From contig NZ_CP047027.1 of NCBI RefSeq assembly GCF_009797025.1, positions 2,480,001 to 2,544,000 on the forward strand: a stretch of 64,000 bases of DNA, given 5' to 3'. Positions 51,379-61,744 of this stretch are shown piece after piece (the first letter of the stretch is position 1; each line of letters begins with the position of its first letter). The position numbers and the translations under genes were made by a program. The DNA is from Cellulophaga sp. L1A9. GTDB taxonomy: Bacteria > Bacteroidota > Bacteroidia > Flavobacteriales > Flavobacteriaceae. A model generated the notes under the pieces. The model saw only the letters and a program-made list of their open reading frames with translations. It did no database searches and was not told the DNA's origin.

Positions 51379-54264
51379 ATGGCAGATAATGCAACAATAA
51401 GACTTAATAAAGTCCTAAGGGAACTAAACATTTCACTCGACAGGGCGGTAGATTTTTTGGGTTCCAAAGGTCACGATGTGGACGCAAGGCCTACCACTAA
51501 AATTTCTAATGAGGTGTATCAAGTTCTTTTGGATGAGTTCCAGACGGACATGAGCAAAAAAGTTGCATCTAAGGAAGTTGGGGAAGAAAAGCGGAAAGAA
51601 AAAGAAGCAATTCGTCATCAGCTTGAACAAGAGCAAGAGGAAAGAAGAGTTGAAAGAGAGAAAAGAGCCGCTTCTGAACAGGTAATCAGGGGTAAGGCTG
51701 AATTGTCTGGTCCTAAAACTGTTGGGAAAATAGATTTAGAAAACAAAAAGAAGGAAGAAGAAAAACCGAAAGAGGTTGAGAAGCCTGTTGAAAAACCGGT
51801 AGAGAAAGCTCCTGAAGTTGAGGTTAAGAAAGAACCGGAAGTGGTTAAAGCTTCTGCGTCTGATAGGCCTAAGTTTAAAGTGGTAGATAAAATTGATCTA
51901 GCGCCGAAACATAAACCTAAGCAGCAAGTGAAACCACCTGTTAAGGTTGTTCCTCCGGCTCCAAAGCCAACACCTACTCCAGTTGCTAAAACTGAAGTTA
52001 AGAAAGAGGAAGTTAAACCTAAAGAGGTTGTAGCTGCTCCTAAAGAGAAAGAGGTAGAAAAGCCTGCGGAATCTGAGACACTTACTACACAATACAAAAA
52101 ACTTACTGGTCCTAAGATAACAGGTGCTAAAATTGATCTTTCTAAGTTTGAAAAACCTAAGAAGAAAAAAGAAGCTCCAAAAGGAAACGATGCTGCTGAT
52201 AAAAAGAAGCGTCGTAGAAGAATTGTAAGTAATAATACTACTGGTTCAGGAACTGGATCAGGTAATACAGGAAGTCGCCCTAGTAGACCTCCAGGTAGTG
52301 GTCCAGGGAATAGAAGAGGTCCTGTACAGCGTTTTGCACCTGTAGTTAAAGTTGAGCCTACTGAAGAGGATGTTCAAAAGCAAGTTAGAGAAACCTTAGA
52401 AAAACTTCAAGGGAAATCTAAAAAAGGAAAAGGAGCAAAATATAGAAGAGATAAAAGAGATCAACACCGTCAGCAGACAGAGAAAGATCTTGAGAAGAAA
52501 GAAGCAGAAAGTAAAATCTTAAAGGTTACTGAGTTTGTTACGGCGAATGAAGTTGCAACGATGATGGATGTTTCTACTACTCAAATTATTTCTGCATGTA
52601 TGTCATTGGGGATAATGGTTACCATGAATCAGCGTTTAGATGCTGAGACTTTGTCTATTGTTGCTGATGAGTTTGGATATGAAGTTGAGTTTGTTTCAGC
52701 TGAAATTGAAGAAGCTATAGAAGAGAAAATAGATGCTCCTGAAGATTTACAGGAAAGAGCACCTATAGTTACGGTAATGGGTCACGTAGATCATGGTAAA
52801 ACATCTTTACTGGATTATATCCGTAAGGAAAATGTTATTGCAGGTGAAAGTGGTGGTATTACTCAGCATATAGGGGCTTATGGAGTAACTTTAGAAAGTG
52901 GTCAAAAGATGGCTTTCTTAGATACACCAGGTCACGAAGCCTTTACGGCGATGCGTGCGCGTGGTGCTCAGGTTACAGATATTGCTATTATTGTTGTGGC
53001 GGCAGATGATGATATTATGCCTCAGACAAAAGAAGCAATTAGCCATGCTCAAGCAGCGGGAGTTCCAATTGTATTTGCGATAAATAAAGTGGATAAGCCT
53101 ACGGCTAATGTTGAGAAAATAAAAGACGGTCTTGCTCAAATGAATCTCTTGGTAGAGGATTGGGGTGGTAAAATTCAGTCTCATGATATCTCGGCTAAAA
53201 CGGGTCAAGGTGTTAAAGAATTATTAGAAAAAGTATTGTTGGAGGCTGAATTGTTAGAGCTTAAAGCAAATCCGAATAAATTAGCTACTGGAACAGTGGT
53301 TGAAGCATTCTTGGATAAAGGTAGAGGATATGTTTCTACTGTCTTGGTTCAGGCTGGATCTTTAAAAATCGGTGATTATGTTCTTGCGGGTACATGTAGT
53401 GGTAAGATTAAAGCCATGCATGATGAACGTGGGAATAGTATTAAAATCGCTGCTCCATCAACACCAATCTCCATATTAGGTTTAGATGGTGCGCCTCAAG
53501 CGGGTGATAAGTTTAATGTATTAGAAGATGAGCGTGAAGCGAAGCAAATTGCTGCCAAGCGTGGTCAATTATTACGTGAGCAATCTGTTAGAACGCAACG
53601 TCATATTACATTGGATGAAATTGGTAGACGTATTGCTTTAGGAGACTTTAAGGAATTGAATATAATTCTTAAAGGTGATGTTGATGGTTCTGTAGAGGCA
53701 TTAACAGATTCGTTCCAGAAATTATCTACGGCAGAAATTCAAGTAAATATTATACATAAAGCTGTAGGTCCTATTACAGAGTCTGATGTGTTATTGGCTT
53801 CGGCTTCTGATGCGGTTATTATCGGATTTAATGTTAGGCCGATGGGTAATGCAAGAACAATAGCTGACAATGAAGAAATAGATATCAGAATGTACTCTAT
53901 TATTTACGATGCTATTAATGACTTGAAAGATGCAATGGAAGGTATGCTTTCTCCAGTAATGAAGGAAGAGATTACCGGTACTGCAGAAATTAGAGAAACA
54001 TTCAAAATTTCTAAAGTAGGTACTATTGCAGGTTGTATGGTAACTAGTGGTAAGATTCTTAGAAGTTCAGGAATACGTTTAATTCGTGATGGTGTAGTTG
54101 TCTTCACAGGTGAGTTGACTTCTCTGAAACGATTTAAGGATGATGTTAAGGAAGTTGCTAAAGGGTATGATTGTGGTATTCAAATTAAGAACTACAATGA
54201 TATTAGAGAGTTGGATATTGTAGAAGGTTTCCAAGAAGTAGCAGTGAAGAAAAAGTTGAAATAA
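51379..54264 (+). CDS. infB: Translation initiation factor IF-2
   Basis: A 961-residue IF-2. Residues 1-55 match the IF-2 N-domain ([19 protein letters not shown]). A long low-complexity Lys/Glu/Pro/Val linker follows (about 70-380), then the second IF2-N domain and the GTPase with G1 [11 protein letters not shown] (about 469), G3 DTPGHEAF and G4 NKVDKP, and domains II-IV. It delivers initiator tRNA to the 30S subunit. A perfect terminator follows at 54286. Confidence 0.96.
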   Translation: MADNATIRLNKVLRELNISLDRAVDFLGSKGHDVDARPTTKISNEVYQVLLDEFQTDMSKKVASKEVGEEKRKEKEAIRHQLEQEQEERRVEREKRAASEQVIRGKAELSGPKTVGKIDLENKKKEEEKPKEVEKPVEKPVEKAPEVEVKKEPEVVKASASDRPKFKVVDKIDLAPKHKPKQQVKPPVKVVPPAPKPTPTPVAKTEVKKEEVKPKEVVAAPKEKEVEKPAESETLTTQYKKLTGPKITGAKIDLSKFEKPKKKKEAPKGNDAADKKKRRRRIVSNNTTGSGTGSGNTGSRPSRPPGSGPGNRRGPVQRFAPVVKVEPTEEDVQKQVRETLEKLQGKSKKGKGAKYRRDKRDQHRQQTEKDLEKKEAESKILKVTEFVTANEVATMMDVSTTQIISACMSLGIMVTMNQRLDAETLSIVADEFGYEVEFVSAEIEEAIEEKIDAPEDLQERAPIVTVMGHVDHGKTSLLDYIRKENVIAGESGGITQHIGAYGVTLESGQKMAFLDTPGHEAFTAMRARGAQVTDIAIIVVAADDDIMPQTKEAISHAQAAGVPIVFAINKVDKPTANVEKIKDGLAQMNLLVEDWGGKIQSHDISAKTGQGVKELLEKVLLEAELLELKANPNKLATGTVVEAFLDKGRGYVSTVLVQAGSLKIGDYVLAGTCSGKIKAMHDERGNSIKIAAPSTPISILGLDGAPQAGDKFNVLEDEREAKQIAAKRGQLLREQSVRTQRHITLDEIGRRIALGDFKELNIILKGDVDGSVEALTDSFQKLSTAEIQVNIIHKAVGPITESDVLLASASDAVIIGFNVRPMGNARTIADNEEIDIRMYSIIYDAINDLKDAMEGMLSPVMKEEITGTAEIRETFKISKVGTIAGCMVTSGKILRSSGIRLIRDGVVVFTGELTSLKRFKDDVKEVAKGYDCGIQIKNYNDIRELDIVEGFQEVAVKKKLK

Positions 54265-54285
54265 TAGTACATAAACATTAAACAA

Positions 54286-54316
54286 AAAAAAGACCCAATT
54301 GGGTCTTTTTTTTGTT
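54286..54316. terminator. Bidirectional terminator after infB
   Basis: Palindrome AAAAAGACCCAA / TTGGGTCTTTTT with long A- and T-runs, serving infB and the convergent SPOR gene. Confidence 0.9.
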
Positions 54317-54339
54317 TGATATACTTTGGAGTGTTTTGC

Positions 54340-54699
54340 TTATTTTGGAGTAATGATAATTGCAGCAGGATATTTTTTTCTTACTTCAAGATATTTTCGT
54401 TCTGCTTCTAAAGCAGTTTTAATATTTTTTATGCGAACTCTATAATCGGTATCTACGTGATCAATTTTTGTTTTCCAACTAGGAAAATCAGAATCTAAGT
54501 TAGACTTCTTGCTGTTGGCTCCCGATAATGAACCATTGTAGATTTGAATTTGGAAATCATCAGAATCTTCTTCGGTGGTCTTATAGATGTCTAATAGTTT
54601 TTCAATGTTTCCATCTTGCTGTATGGTAATGCTTCCGTCTTGTGCTTGTGTGTAGGATGCGCATAAGAGGAATAGTGCGCTGTAATATATGTTTTTCAT
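54340..54699 (-). CDS. SPOR domain-containing exported protein
   Basis: A 119-residue protein with a signal peptide (MKNIYYSALFLLCASYTQAQ). The rest resembles a SPOR domain: FQIQIYNGS, then YRVRIKNIKTALEAERKYLE and a final PAAIIITPK. SPOR domains bind denuded peptidoglycan at division sites, so a periplasmic cell-wall role is inferred. I recall this type of gene beside infB in other Flavobacteriaceae. It is single, with its own promoter element. Confidence 0.78.
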   Translation of the reverse strand: MKNIYYSALFLLCASYTQAQDGSITIQQDGNIEKLLDIYKTTEEDSDDFQIQIYNGSLSGANSKKSNLDSDFPSWKTKIDHVDTDYRVRIKNIKTALEAERKYLEVRKKYPAAIIITPK

Positions 54700-54731
54700 T
54701 CTTGTTTGTTTGAATATTTATTGTTGTCTTG

Positions 54732-54739
54732 CAAAAGTA
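54732..54739 (-). promoter_or_regulatory. -7 element for the SPOR gene
   Basis: Minus-strand TACTTTTG, full TAnnTTTG match, 32 nt before the ATG. Confidence 0.45.
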
Positions 54740-54843
54740 ATTTTTTAATTACGAAGCTGTGCATTGTGTTTTTATTTAGAATAAGTATAAATTGTAAATT
54801 ATAAATAACTTAACATTTCGCAAATAAAGTCTATGTCGTATTT

Positions 54844-54871
54844 TTGCAATCGGTTTTGAGGTGTATATTTG
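54844..54871 (+). promoter_or_regulatory. Promoter of the actABCDEF operon
   Basis: TTG (54844-54846), 17 nt, then TATATTTG (54864-54871). Another full -7 match, TATTTTTG, at 54839-54846 contains the same TTG, so two overlapping promoters may exist. Confidence 0.65.
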
Positions 54872-54929
54872 TTACAGTAAATGGTTGTTGTAATAATCAT
54901 GCCAAAATCTTGAAAGAAATAATTTTAAT

Positions 54930-56264
54930 ATGAAAAAGGTTACGTACCGCAATCAATTTTCTAAAGTTTTAGGTGTCAGTTTGTTAATTGGACTTTTGTT
55001 TTCTACAAGTCTTTTTTCGCAGGAAGAAACTGTGTCTGCTGGTGATGCTGCAAAGGGTAAATCTTTATTTAATCAAAACTGTGCTGCATGTCATGCCTTG
55101 AATAAGAAGATGACAGGACCAGCGTTGGCAAATGTTGAAGAGCGTTTGTCTGAAGAAGGTTTGGGTAAAGATTGGATTTATGCTTGGATAAAAAATAGCT
55201 CTGGTGTTATTGCTTCTGGCGATGCTTATGCGAATAAGCTTTACAATGAGTATAACAAGGCTGCTATGACAGCTTTCCCTACATTGTCTAATGCTGATAT
55301 CGATAATATTTTAGCGTATACTGCTGCTCCGCCTCCTGCACCTGTTGTTCAACCAGCTGCTACAGCTACTTCTGGTGGTGCTTCTCAGTCTGGTGGGTTA
55401 TCTAATGAGATTGTACTTGGTGCGCTTGTTCTAGTTTTTGGCTTGTTGGTGATGATGTTGTTCTTGGTGAATAAGACATTGAGAAGAATAGCGGAAGCTA
55501 ATGGGGTGATTCTTGAAAAGGATAATGCGAAAAAAGGAACACCTATTTGGAAGGCTTTTGCTAAAAATCAATTTTTAGTACTTGTTTCTGTGTTGGTGTT
55601 GTTACTTGGTGGTGCTTACTTTGTGTATGGTTATTTGATGCAGGTAGGTGTTGATCAAGGATATGCTCCGGTTCAGCCTATCCATTATTCTCATAAGGTA
55701 CATGCTGGTGATAATAAAATAGAATGTAAATATTGTCATTCATCTGCTAGAGTTTCTAAGCATTCTGGGATACCTTCCTTGAATGTATGTATGAATTGTC
55801 ATAAATCAATTTCAGAGTATACAGGAAATGCTGAAGGGCCTTCTCAAGAAGATCTTGCTAATGGGTATACCAATGAGTTCTATACGGGTGAAATTAAAAA
55901 ATTATATAAAGCTGTAGGTTGGGATGAAGAAAATCAAAGCTATACAGGTGAGAGTAAACCAGTAGAGTGGGTAAGAATTCATAATCTGCCTGATTTTGCT
56001 TACTTTAATCACTCTCAGCATGTTTCTGTTGCGGGTATTGAGTGTCAAACATGTCACGGGCCGGTAGAAGAAATGGAAATTATGCAACAGTATGCTCCAT
56101 TAACAATGGGTTGGTGTATTAATTGTCACAGAGAAACGAATGTGAAAGTAGAAGGGAATGAGTATTATGATAAAATTCATGCTGAACTTTCGAAAAAATA
56201 TGGTGTAGAGTCACTTACGGCTGCTCAAATGGGTGGTTTGGAATGTGGTAAATGTCACTATTAA
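54930..56264 (+). CDS. actA: Alternative complex III subunit ActA: multihaem cytochrome c
   Basis: A 444-residue protein with a signal peptide (ends SLFSQ, about residue 30) and six c-type haem motifs: CAACH (51-55), then CKYCH (266-270), CMNCH (287-291), CQTCH (372-376), CINCH (396-400) and CGKCH (439-443). The first belongs to a separate monohaem cytochrome c domain, joined by a Pro/Ala linker and two membrane helices (about 160-180 and 214-236) to the five-haem ActA part. So it reads as a natural fusion. It relays electrons within the quinol:cytochrome c/oxidase assembly. Confidence 0.92.
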   Translation: MKKVTYRNQFSKVLGVSLLIGLLFSTSLFSQEETVSAGDAAKGKSLFNQNCAACHALNKKMTGPALANVEERLSEEGLGKDWIYAWIKNSSGVIASGDAYANKLYNEYNKAAMTAFPTLSNADIDNILAYTAAPPPAPVVQPAATATSGGASQSGGLSNEIVLGALVLVFGLLVMMLFLVNKTLRRIAEANGVILEKDNAKKGTPIWKAFAKNQFLVLVSVLVLLLGGAYFVYGYLMQVGVDQGYAPVQPIHYSHKVHAGDNKIECKYCHSSARVSKHSGIPSLNVCMNCHKSISEYTGNAEGPSQEDLANGYTNEFYTGEIKKLYKAVGWDEENQSYTGESKPVEWVRIHNLPDFAYFNHSQHVSVAGIECQTCHGPVEEMEIMQQYAPLTMGWCINCHRETNVKVEGNEYYDKIHAELSKKYGVESLTAAQMGGLECGKCHY

Positions 56265-56303
56265 TAGGGTTAACAAACAAGAGATAATTTCAGAGATATA
56301 CGT

Positions 56304-59300
56304 ATGGCATCAAACAAAAAATATTGGAAAAGCGAAGCGGAGTTAAATCCTAACGATTCCATTGTTGAGACGCTAAGACATAATGAGTTTGTTCAGGATA
56401 TTCCTGTTGATGAGTTTTTGGGAGATAAAGATAATTTAGCTTCTTCGTCAACAAATAGAAGGGATTTCTTGAAATATGTTGGTTTTAGTACCGCTGCTGC
56501 TACTTTAGCAGCTTGTGAAGGACCAGTTGTTAAGTCTATTCCTTATATAGTGCAACCGGAAAGTATTATTCCTGGTGTAGCTAATCATTATGCGACGACT
56601 ATTGCCAATGGTTTTGATTTTGCTAGTGTTTTAGTAAGAACTAGAGAGGGTCGTCCTATTTCAATACATAATAATGCAGATGCGGCGGTTAACGGAAGTG
56701 CTAACGCACGAGTTAATGCTTCTGTGTTAAATTTGTATGACAGCACGCGCTTGCAAGGTCCTGTTGCTAATGGTGAAGCTATTAGTTGGGGAGATTTGGA
56801 TGCTGCTGTGAAAAGTAAACTTAATGCTTTAAAGAATTCAGGAAAGCAAATTGCTTTATTGACTCAAACATATGCGAGTCCATCTACTTCAAAACTAGTT
56901 GGGGAATTTAAAGAGGCTTATGGAAATGTAAATCATGTTACTTATGATGCAATTTCTCAAGAGGCAGCTTTAAATGCTTTTCATGCAAAGTATGGTGAAA
57001 GAGCCTTAGCTGATTATGATTTTTCTAAAGCAGAGGTAATTGTTTCTTTCGGTGCGGATATCTTAGGAGATTGGCAGGGTGGTGGCTACGATAGTGGCTA
57101 TTCAAAAGGAAGAGTTCCTCAAAAAGGAAAAATGTCTAAGCACATTCAGTTTGAGTCAAATATGTCTCTTGCGGGTGCAAATGCAGATAATAGAATAGCG
57201 TTAAAGCCTAGTCAGCAAAAAATTGCTTTGGCTAAATTATATGCTAAGCTTAATAATTCATCAGTTGGTGGAGAAGTTAGTGCTAGTGTTGAAAAAGCTT
57301 TGGATTTAGCGGTAGCTCAAATAAATAAATCAAGATCTAAAGCAGTTGTTGTAACTGGTTTAGATGATGAGAATGCTCAGGCAGTAGTTTTGGCTATAAA
57401 TGAACTGTTAGGTAGTGTTGCGTTTGATGCAACTGCTCCTAGGTACATTCGTCAAGGTAACGTTACGGCTGTAAATGCTTTGATTTCGGAAATGAAAGCA
57501 GGTAGAGTAGGTGCTCTTATCATGGATGGTGTGAATCCTGTGTATTCATTGCCAAATTCAGCTGACTTTTCAGAAGGACTTAAGAATGTAGATTTGTCAT
57601 TGAGTTTCGCTATTACAAATAATGAAACTACAGCAAATGTAAATTATGTTGCTGCAGCGCCTCATTATTTAGAGTCTTGGGGTGATGTTCAAATGAAAAA
57701 AGGACATTATGGTTTAGTACAGCCTGCAATAAAAGAATTATTTGATACGCGTCAATTTCAGTCTTCGTTGTTGACGTGGATGGGAAGTGATGAAACGTAT
57801 TATGACTATATTAAAAATACATGGACTTCTTCGCTTTTAGGTTCTGGTGATTGGAATCAAGCATTGCATGATGGATTTTATGTAGCTAATTCTTCTCCTA
57901 TTGAAGAATTTGTGGAAGGTGTTATTGCTCCAGTTATTGAGACTGAAGCGCCTGTTGATGAAGCTCCTCAAGTAGAGGCTGTTCCTTTGGCATCTGCGTT
58001 AAGAAGTTTAGCTTCTGCGGATGGTTCTGGTATGGAGATGACTTTGTATTCTAAAACGGGTATGGGTGATGGTCAGATGGCGAACAATCCATGGTTGCAA
58101 GAATTTCCGGATCCAATTACACGTGTGTCTTGGGATAACTATGTAACCGTTTCTAAAGCTGATGCTGAAAAACTAGGGTTTGTAAATGAAAATGTTGCAA
58201 ACGGTGGTTTAGATGGTAGTTATGCTAAGATTACTGTTGATGGTGTTTCTGTTGATAATGTGCCAGTAATCATTCAACCGGGTCAAGCACTTGGTTCTAT
58301 TGGTTTGTCTTTTGGATACGGGAAGAAAGAAGGTTTAAAAGAAGAGATGCAAACGGGTGTTAATGCCTATGCGTTGTATCAGAATTTTACCAATACCCAA
58401 TCTGTTAGTATTGAAAAATCAGCTGGAAATCACGAGTTTGCTTGTGTGCAGTTGCATAAAACGCTGATGGGTAGAGGAGATATTATTAAAGAAACTACTT
58501 TAGAGATATTTAATACTAAAGATGCTGCTGATTGGAATATTCAACCAGTTGTTTCTTTAGATCACCAAGAAGTTGCTGCTACATCTGTAGATTTATGGGA
58601 CAGTTTTGATCGTTCAATCGGGCATCACTTTAACTTATCTATTGATTTAAATGCTTGTACAGGTTGTGGTTCATGTGTAATTGCATGTCATGCTGAAAAT
58701 AACGTGCCTGTAGTAGGTAAAAATGAAGTTCGTTTGTCTAGAGATATGCACTGGTTGCGTATTGATAGGTATTACTCTTCGGAAGATACTTTTGAAGGTG
58801 ATAATGTTAAGAAAGATGAATTTGATGGTTTAACGGGTGAAAAAGGTTCTTTAGGAGGCTTTGGAGAGTTAGAAGATCCTTCTTCTAATCCTCAAGTTGC
58901 TTTCCAGCCTGTAATGTGTCAACACTGTAATCATGCTCCTTGTGAGACTGTTTGTCCTGTTGCCGCAACATCACATGGCCGTCAAGGTCAGAATCATATG
59001 GCTTACAACCGTTGTGTAGGTACAAGATATTGTGCTAACAACTGTCCTTATAAAGTACGTAGATTTAACTGGTTCTTATATAATAATAACGACGAGTTTG
59101 ATTATCATATGAATAACGATTTAGGTAAAATGGTTATTAATCCTGATGTTACTGTACGTTCTAGAGGTGTTATGGAGAAATGTTCTATGTGTATGCAAAA
59201 AACACAGAAAACTATTCTTGATGCCAAAAGAGATGGTAGAGTGGTTAAGGATGGAGAGTTTCAAACAGCTTGTTCTTCTGCATGTAGCAGTGGTGCAATG

Positions 59301-59441
59301 GTTTTTGGAGATGTTAATGATAAGGAAAGTAAGATTGCTGAGTTGAAAGAAAGCAATCGTATGTATCACTTGTTAGAGCATGTTGGAACTAAGCCTAATG
59401 TTTTCTATCACGTTAAGGTTAGGAATACTGAAGAAGTATAA
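56304..59441 (+). CDS. actB: Alternative complex III subunit ActB: iron-sulfur / molybdopterin-fold protein
   Basis: A 1045-residue protein with a twin-arginine-like signal (NRRDFLKYVGFSTAAATLAAC, R52-R53) and a lipobox-like LAAC71. The first about 700 residues have a molybdopterin-oxidoreductase fold but no obvious cofactor ligands; the C-terminal part carries ferredoxin cysteine clusters (ACTGCGSCVIACHAE, MCQHCNHAPCETVCP, CVGTRYCANNCPYK and CSMC) for Fe-S centres. In the family this subunit takes electrons from quinol on the periplasmic face. It lies 39 nt after actA. Confidence 0.94.
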   Translation: MASNKKYWKSEAELNPNDSIVETLRHNEFVQDIPVDEFLGDKDNLASSSTNRRDFLKYVGFSTAAATLAACEGPVVKSIPYIVQPESIIPGVANHYATTIANGFDFASVLVRTREGRPISIHNNADAAVNGSANARVNASVLNLYDSTRLQGPVANGEAISWGDLDAAVKSKLNALKNSGKQIALLTQTYASPSTSKLVGEFKEAYGNVNHVTYDAISQEAALNAFHAKYGERALADYDFSKAEVIVSFGADILGDWQGGGYDSGYSKGRVPQKGKMSKHIQFESNMSLAGANADNRIALKPSQQKIALAKLYAKLNNSSVGGEVSASVEKALDLAVAQINKSRSKAVVVTGLDDENAQAVVLAINELLGSVAFDATAPRYIRQGNVTAVNALISEMKAGRVGALIMDGVNPVYSLPNSADFSEGLKNVDLSLSFAITNNETTANVNYVAAAPHYLESWGDVQMKKGHYGLVQPAIKELFDTRQFQSSLLTWMGSDETYYDYIKNTWTSSLLGSGDWNQALHDGFYVANSSPIEEFVEGVIAPVIETEAPVDEAPQVEAVPLASALRSLASADGSGMEMTLYSKTGMGDGQMANNPWLQEFPDPITRVSWDNYVTVSKADAEKLGFVNENVANGGLDGSYAKITVDGVSVDNVPVIIQPGQALGSIGLSFGYGKKEGLKEEMQTGVNAYALYQNFTNTQSVSIEKSAGNHEFACVQLHKTLMGRGDIIKETTLEIFNTKDAADWNIQPVVSLDHQEVAATSVDLWDSFDRSIGHHFNLSIDLNACTGCGSCVIACHAENNVPVVGKNEVRLSRDMHWLRIDRYYSSEDTFEGDNVKKDEFDGLTGEKGSLGGFGELEDPSSNPQVAFQPVMCQHCNHAPCETVCPVAATSHGRQGQNHMAYNRCVGTRYCANNCPYKVRRFNWFLYNNNDEFDYHMNNDLGKMVINPDVTVRSRGVMEKCSMCMQKTQKTILDAKRDGRVVKDGEFQTACSSACSSGAMVFGDVNDKESKIAELKESNRMYHLLEHVGTKPNVFYHVKVRNTEEV

Positions 59442-59482
59442 AAAGTTAATTTAAGATCAACAACGTAACTATAATATAAAAT

Positions 59483-61210
59483 ATGGCGTCGCATTACGAA
59501 GCACCTATTAGAAAACCACTTGTACTTGGAGATAAAAGCTACCATGACATTTCAGTGGACATTTCAGCTCCTGTCGAAGGTAGAGCCAACAAACAGTGGT
59601 GGATTGTATTTTCTATTGCATTAGTAGCCTTCCTTTGGGGTATTGGTTGTATTCTTTACACCGTATCTACTGGTATCGGTACATGGGGATTAAACAAAAC
59701 AGTCGGATGGGCTTGGGATATTACCAACTTCGTTTGGTGGGTTGGTATCGGTCATGCAGGAACATTAATTTCTGCAGTACTTTTACTATTCCGTCAAAAA
59801 TGGAGGATGGCAATTAACCGATCTGCTGAAGCAATGACTATCTTTTCGGTAGTTCAAGCAGGATTGTTTCCAATTATTCACATGGGTCGTCCATGGTTGG
59901 CGTATTGGGTGTTACCAATACCTAATCAATTCGGATCCTTGTGGGTAAACTTTAACTCACCTTTGCTTTGGGATGTATTTGCTATTTCAACATATCTATC
60001 TGTTTCCTTAGTGTTTTGGTGGACAGGTTTATTGCCAGATTTTGCAATGATTAGAGATAGAGCTGTTAAGCCTTTTCAAATTAAGATTTATAGCTTATTA
60101 AGTTTTGGTTGGACGGGTCGTGCTAAAGATTGGCAACGTTTTGAAGAAGTTTCATTGGTATTAGCTGGTTTAGCAACACCATTGGTACTTTCTGTACACA
60201 CGATTGTATCTTTTGATTTTGCTACTTCTGTGATTCCAGGATGGCATACGACAATTTTCCCACCTTATTTCGTAGCTGGGGCAATTTTCTCAGGATTCGC
60301 AATGGTGAATACACTTCTTATTATTATGAGAAAAGTGTGTAATATGGAAGATTATATTACATTACAACATATTGAATTAATGAACATTGTTATTATGTTA
60401 ACGGGTTCTATTGTTGGGTGTGCATATATTACGGAGTTATTTATGGCTTGGTATTCTGGGGTAGAATATGAGCAATATGCTTTCTTGAATAGAGCAACTG
60501 GTCCTTACGCTTGGGCGTATTGGTCAATGATGACATGTAATGTGTTTTCACCACAATTTATGTGGTCTAAAAAATTACGTACTAGTATTTTGTTCTCTTT
60601 CTTTATCTCGATAGTGGTAAACATAGGAATGTGGTTTGAACGTTTTGTTATTATTGTAACATCGTTACACCGTGATTACTTACCATCTTCTTGGACCATG
60701 TTCTCTCCTACGTTTGTAGATATAGGTATCTTTATTGGTACCATTGGTTTCTTCTTTGTATTATTCTTATTATATGCAAGAACATTCCCAGTAATCGCGC
60801 AAGCAGAAGTTAAGTCTATTATGAAGGCTTCAGGTGAGAAGTATAAATTACTTCGAGATGCAGGTAAACCGCTTTATGAAATTAAGCAGACCATTCAAAT
60901 AAAGAAGTCGATTGTTGAAGATAAGTCTTTACCAATTGACGCTGAAAAAGAACAGGTTTCCTCATTGTTGAGTTCTTTAGGTGTCTTTGATGCTACAAAG
61001 GAAACTCCGGATGATTTGAAAGAAGTAAAAGGCATTGGTCCTCAAATGGAGAAAACATTAAACCAGATTGGTATATTTAAGTTTTCTCAAGTGAGTAGAA
61101 TGACCGAAAAAGAATATGACTTGTTAGATTCAATCACAGGTTCTTTCCCTGGAAGAGCGCAAAGAGATGATTGGGCAGGTCAAGCTAAGATTTTAAATAA
61201 CAATAAGTAG
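59483..61210 (+). CDS. actC: Alternative complex III subunit ActC (NrfD-like) with C-terminal helix-hairpin-helix tail
   Basis: A 575-residue polytopic NrfD-family quinol-binding membrane protein (about ten helices: NKQWWIVFSIALVAFLWG to IGFFFVLFLLYART) that forms the membrane core with ActF. After the last helix (about 440) a cytoplasmic extension ends in a helix-hairpin-helix domain (510-575): DDLKEVKGIGPQMEKTLNQI, FSQVSRMTEKEY and GRAQRDDWAGQAKIL. This resembles tails on some NuoE proteins and, in part, the tail on ribosomal S2 at 37130. Function of the tail is unknown. Confidence 0.93.
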   Translation: MASHYEAPIRKPLVLGDKSYHDISVDISAPVEGRANKQWWIVFSIALVAFLWGIGCILYTVSTGIGTWGLNKTVGWAWDITNFVWWVGIGHAGTLISAVLLLFRQKWRMAINRSAEAMTIFSVVQAGLFPIIHMGRPWLAYWVLPIPNQFGSLWVNFNSPLLWDVFAISTYLSVSLVFWWTGLLPDFAMIRDRAVKPFQIKIYSLLSFGWTGRAKDWQRFEEVSLVLAGLATPLVLSVHTIVSFDFATSVIPGWHTTIFPPYFVAGAIFSGFAMVNTLLIIMRKVCNMEDYITLQHIELMNIVIMLTGSIVGCAYITELFMAWYSGVEYEQYAFLNRATGPYAWAYWSMMTCNVFSPQFMWSKKLRTSILFSFFISIVVNIGMWFERFVIIVTSLHRDYLPSSWTMFSPTFVDIGIFIGTIGFFFVLFLLYARTFPVIAQAEVKSIMKASGEKYKLLRDAGKPLYEIKQTIQIKKSIVEDKSLPIDAEKEQVSSLLSSLGVFDATKETPDDLKEVKGIGPQMEKTLNQIGIFKFSQVSRMTEKEYDLLDSITGSFPGRAQRDDWAGQAKILNNNK

Positions 61211-61212
61211 AT

Positions 61213-61734
61213 ATGGCATCTAAAGTTATACATGCGCTTTATACAGATGATGACGTGCTAATGCACGCTGTAAAGAAAGTAAAAGAAGCTAAGCATCATA
61301 TTGAAGAGATTTATTGTCCTTTTCCTGTTCATGGACTAGACAAAGCAATGGGTCTTGCACCAACTAGAATAGCTATTACAGCTTTTATTTATGGTTGTAT
61401 TGGTCTTGCAGTAGCAACTGTGATGATGAATTATATCATGATTGAAGACTGGCCACAGGATATTGGTGGTAAGCCAAGTTTTAGTTATTTAGAAAACATG
61501 CCGGCTTTTGTTCCGATTATGTTTGAGCTTACAGTATTTTTTGCAGCCCATTTAATGGTGATTACTTTTTATATGAGAAGTAGGTTGTGGCCATTTAAAG
61601 AAGCTGAGAACCCTGATAAAAGAACAACAGACGATCATTTTTTAATGGAAATAGAAATCCATGATAATGAAGACGAATTAAGACAATTGTTAGCTGAATC
61701 AGGAGCAGTTGAAATTAATATTTTAGAAAAGTAG
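61213..61734 (+). CDS. actD: Alternative complex III subunit ActD (DUF3341)
   Basis: A 173-residue protein of the DUF3341 family, beginning 2 nt after actC. The N-terminal half is soluble (IHALYTDDDVLMHAVKKVKE and PFPVHGLDKAMGL), and two membrane helices follow at about 58-78 and 98-118. A C-terminal cytoplasmic tail (MEIEIHDNEDELRQLL) completes it. It is a structural subunit of complex III, contacting ActC and ActF. Confidence 0.92.
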   Translation: MASKVIHALYTDDDVLMHAVKKVKEAKHHIEEIYCPFPVHGLDKAMGLAPTRIAITAFIYGCIGLAVATVMMNYIMIEDWPQDIGGKPSFSYLENMPAFVPIMFELTVFFAAHLMVITFYMRSRLWPFKEAENPDKRTTDDHFLMEIEIHDNEDELRQLLAESGAVEINILEK

Positions 61735-61744
61735 TCTAAGAGTT

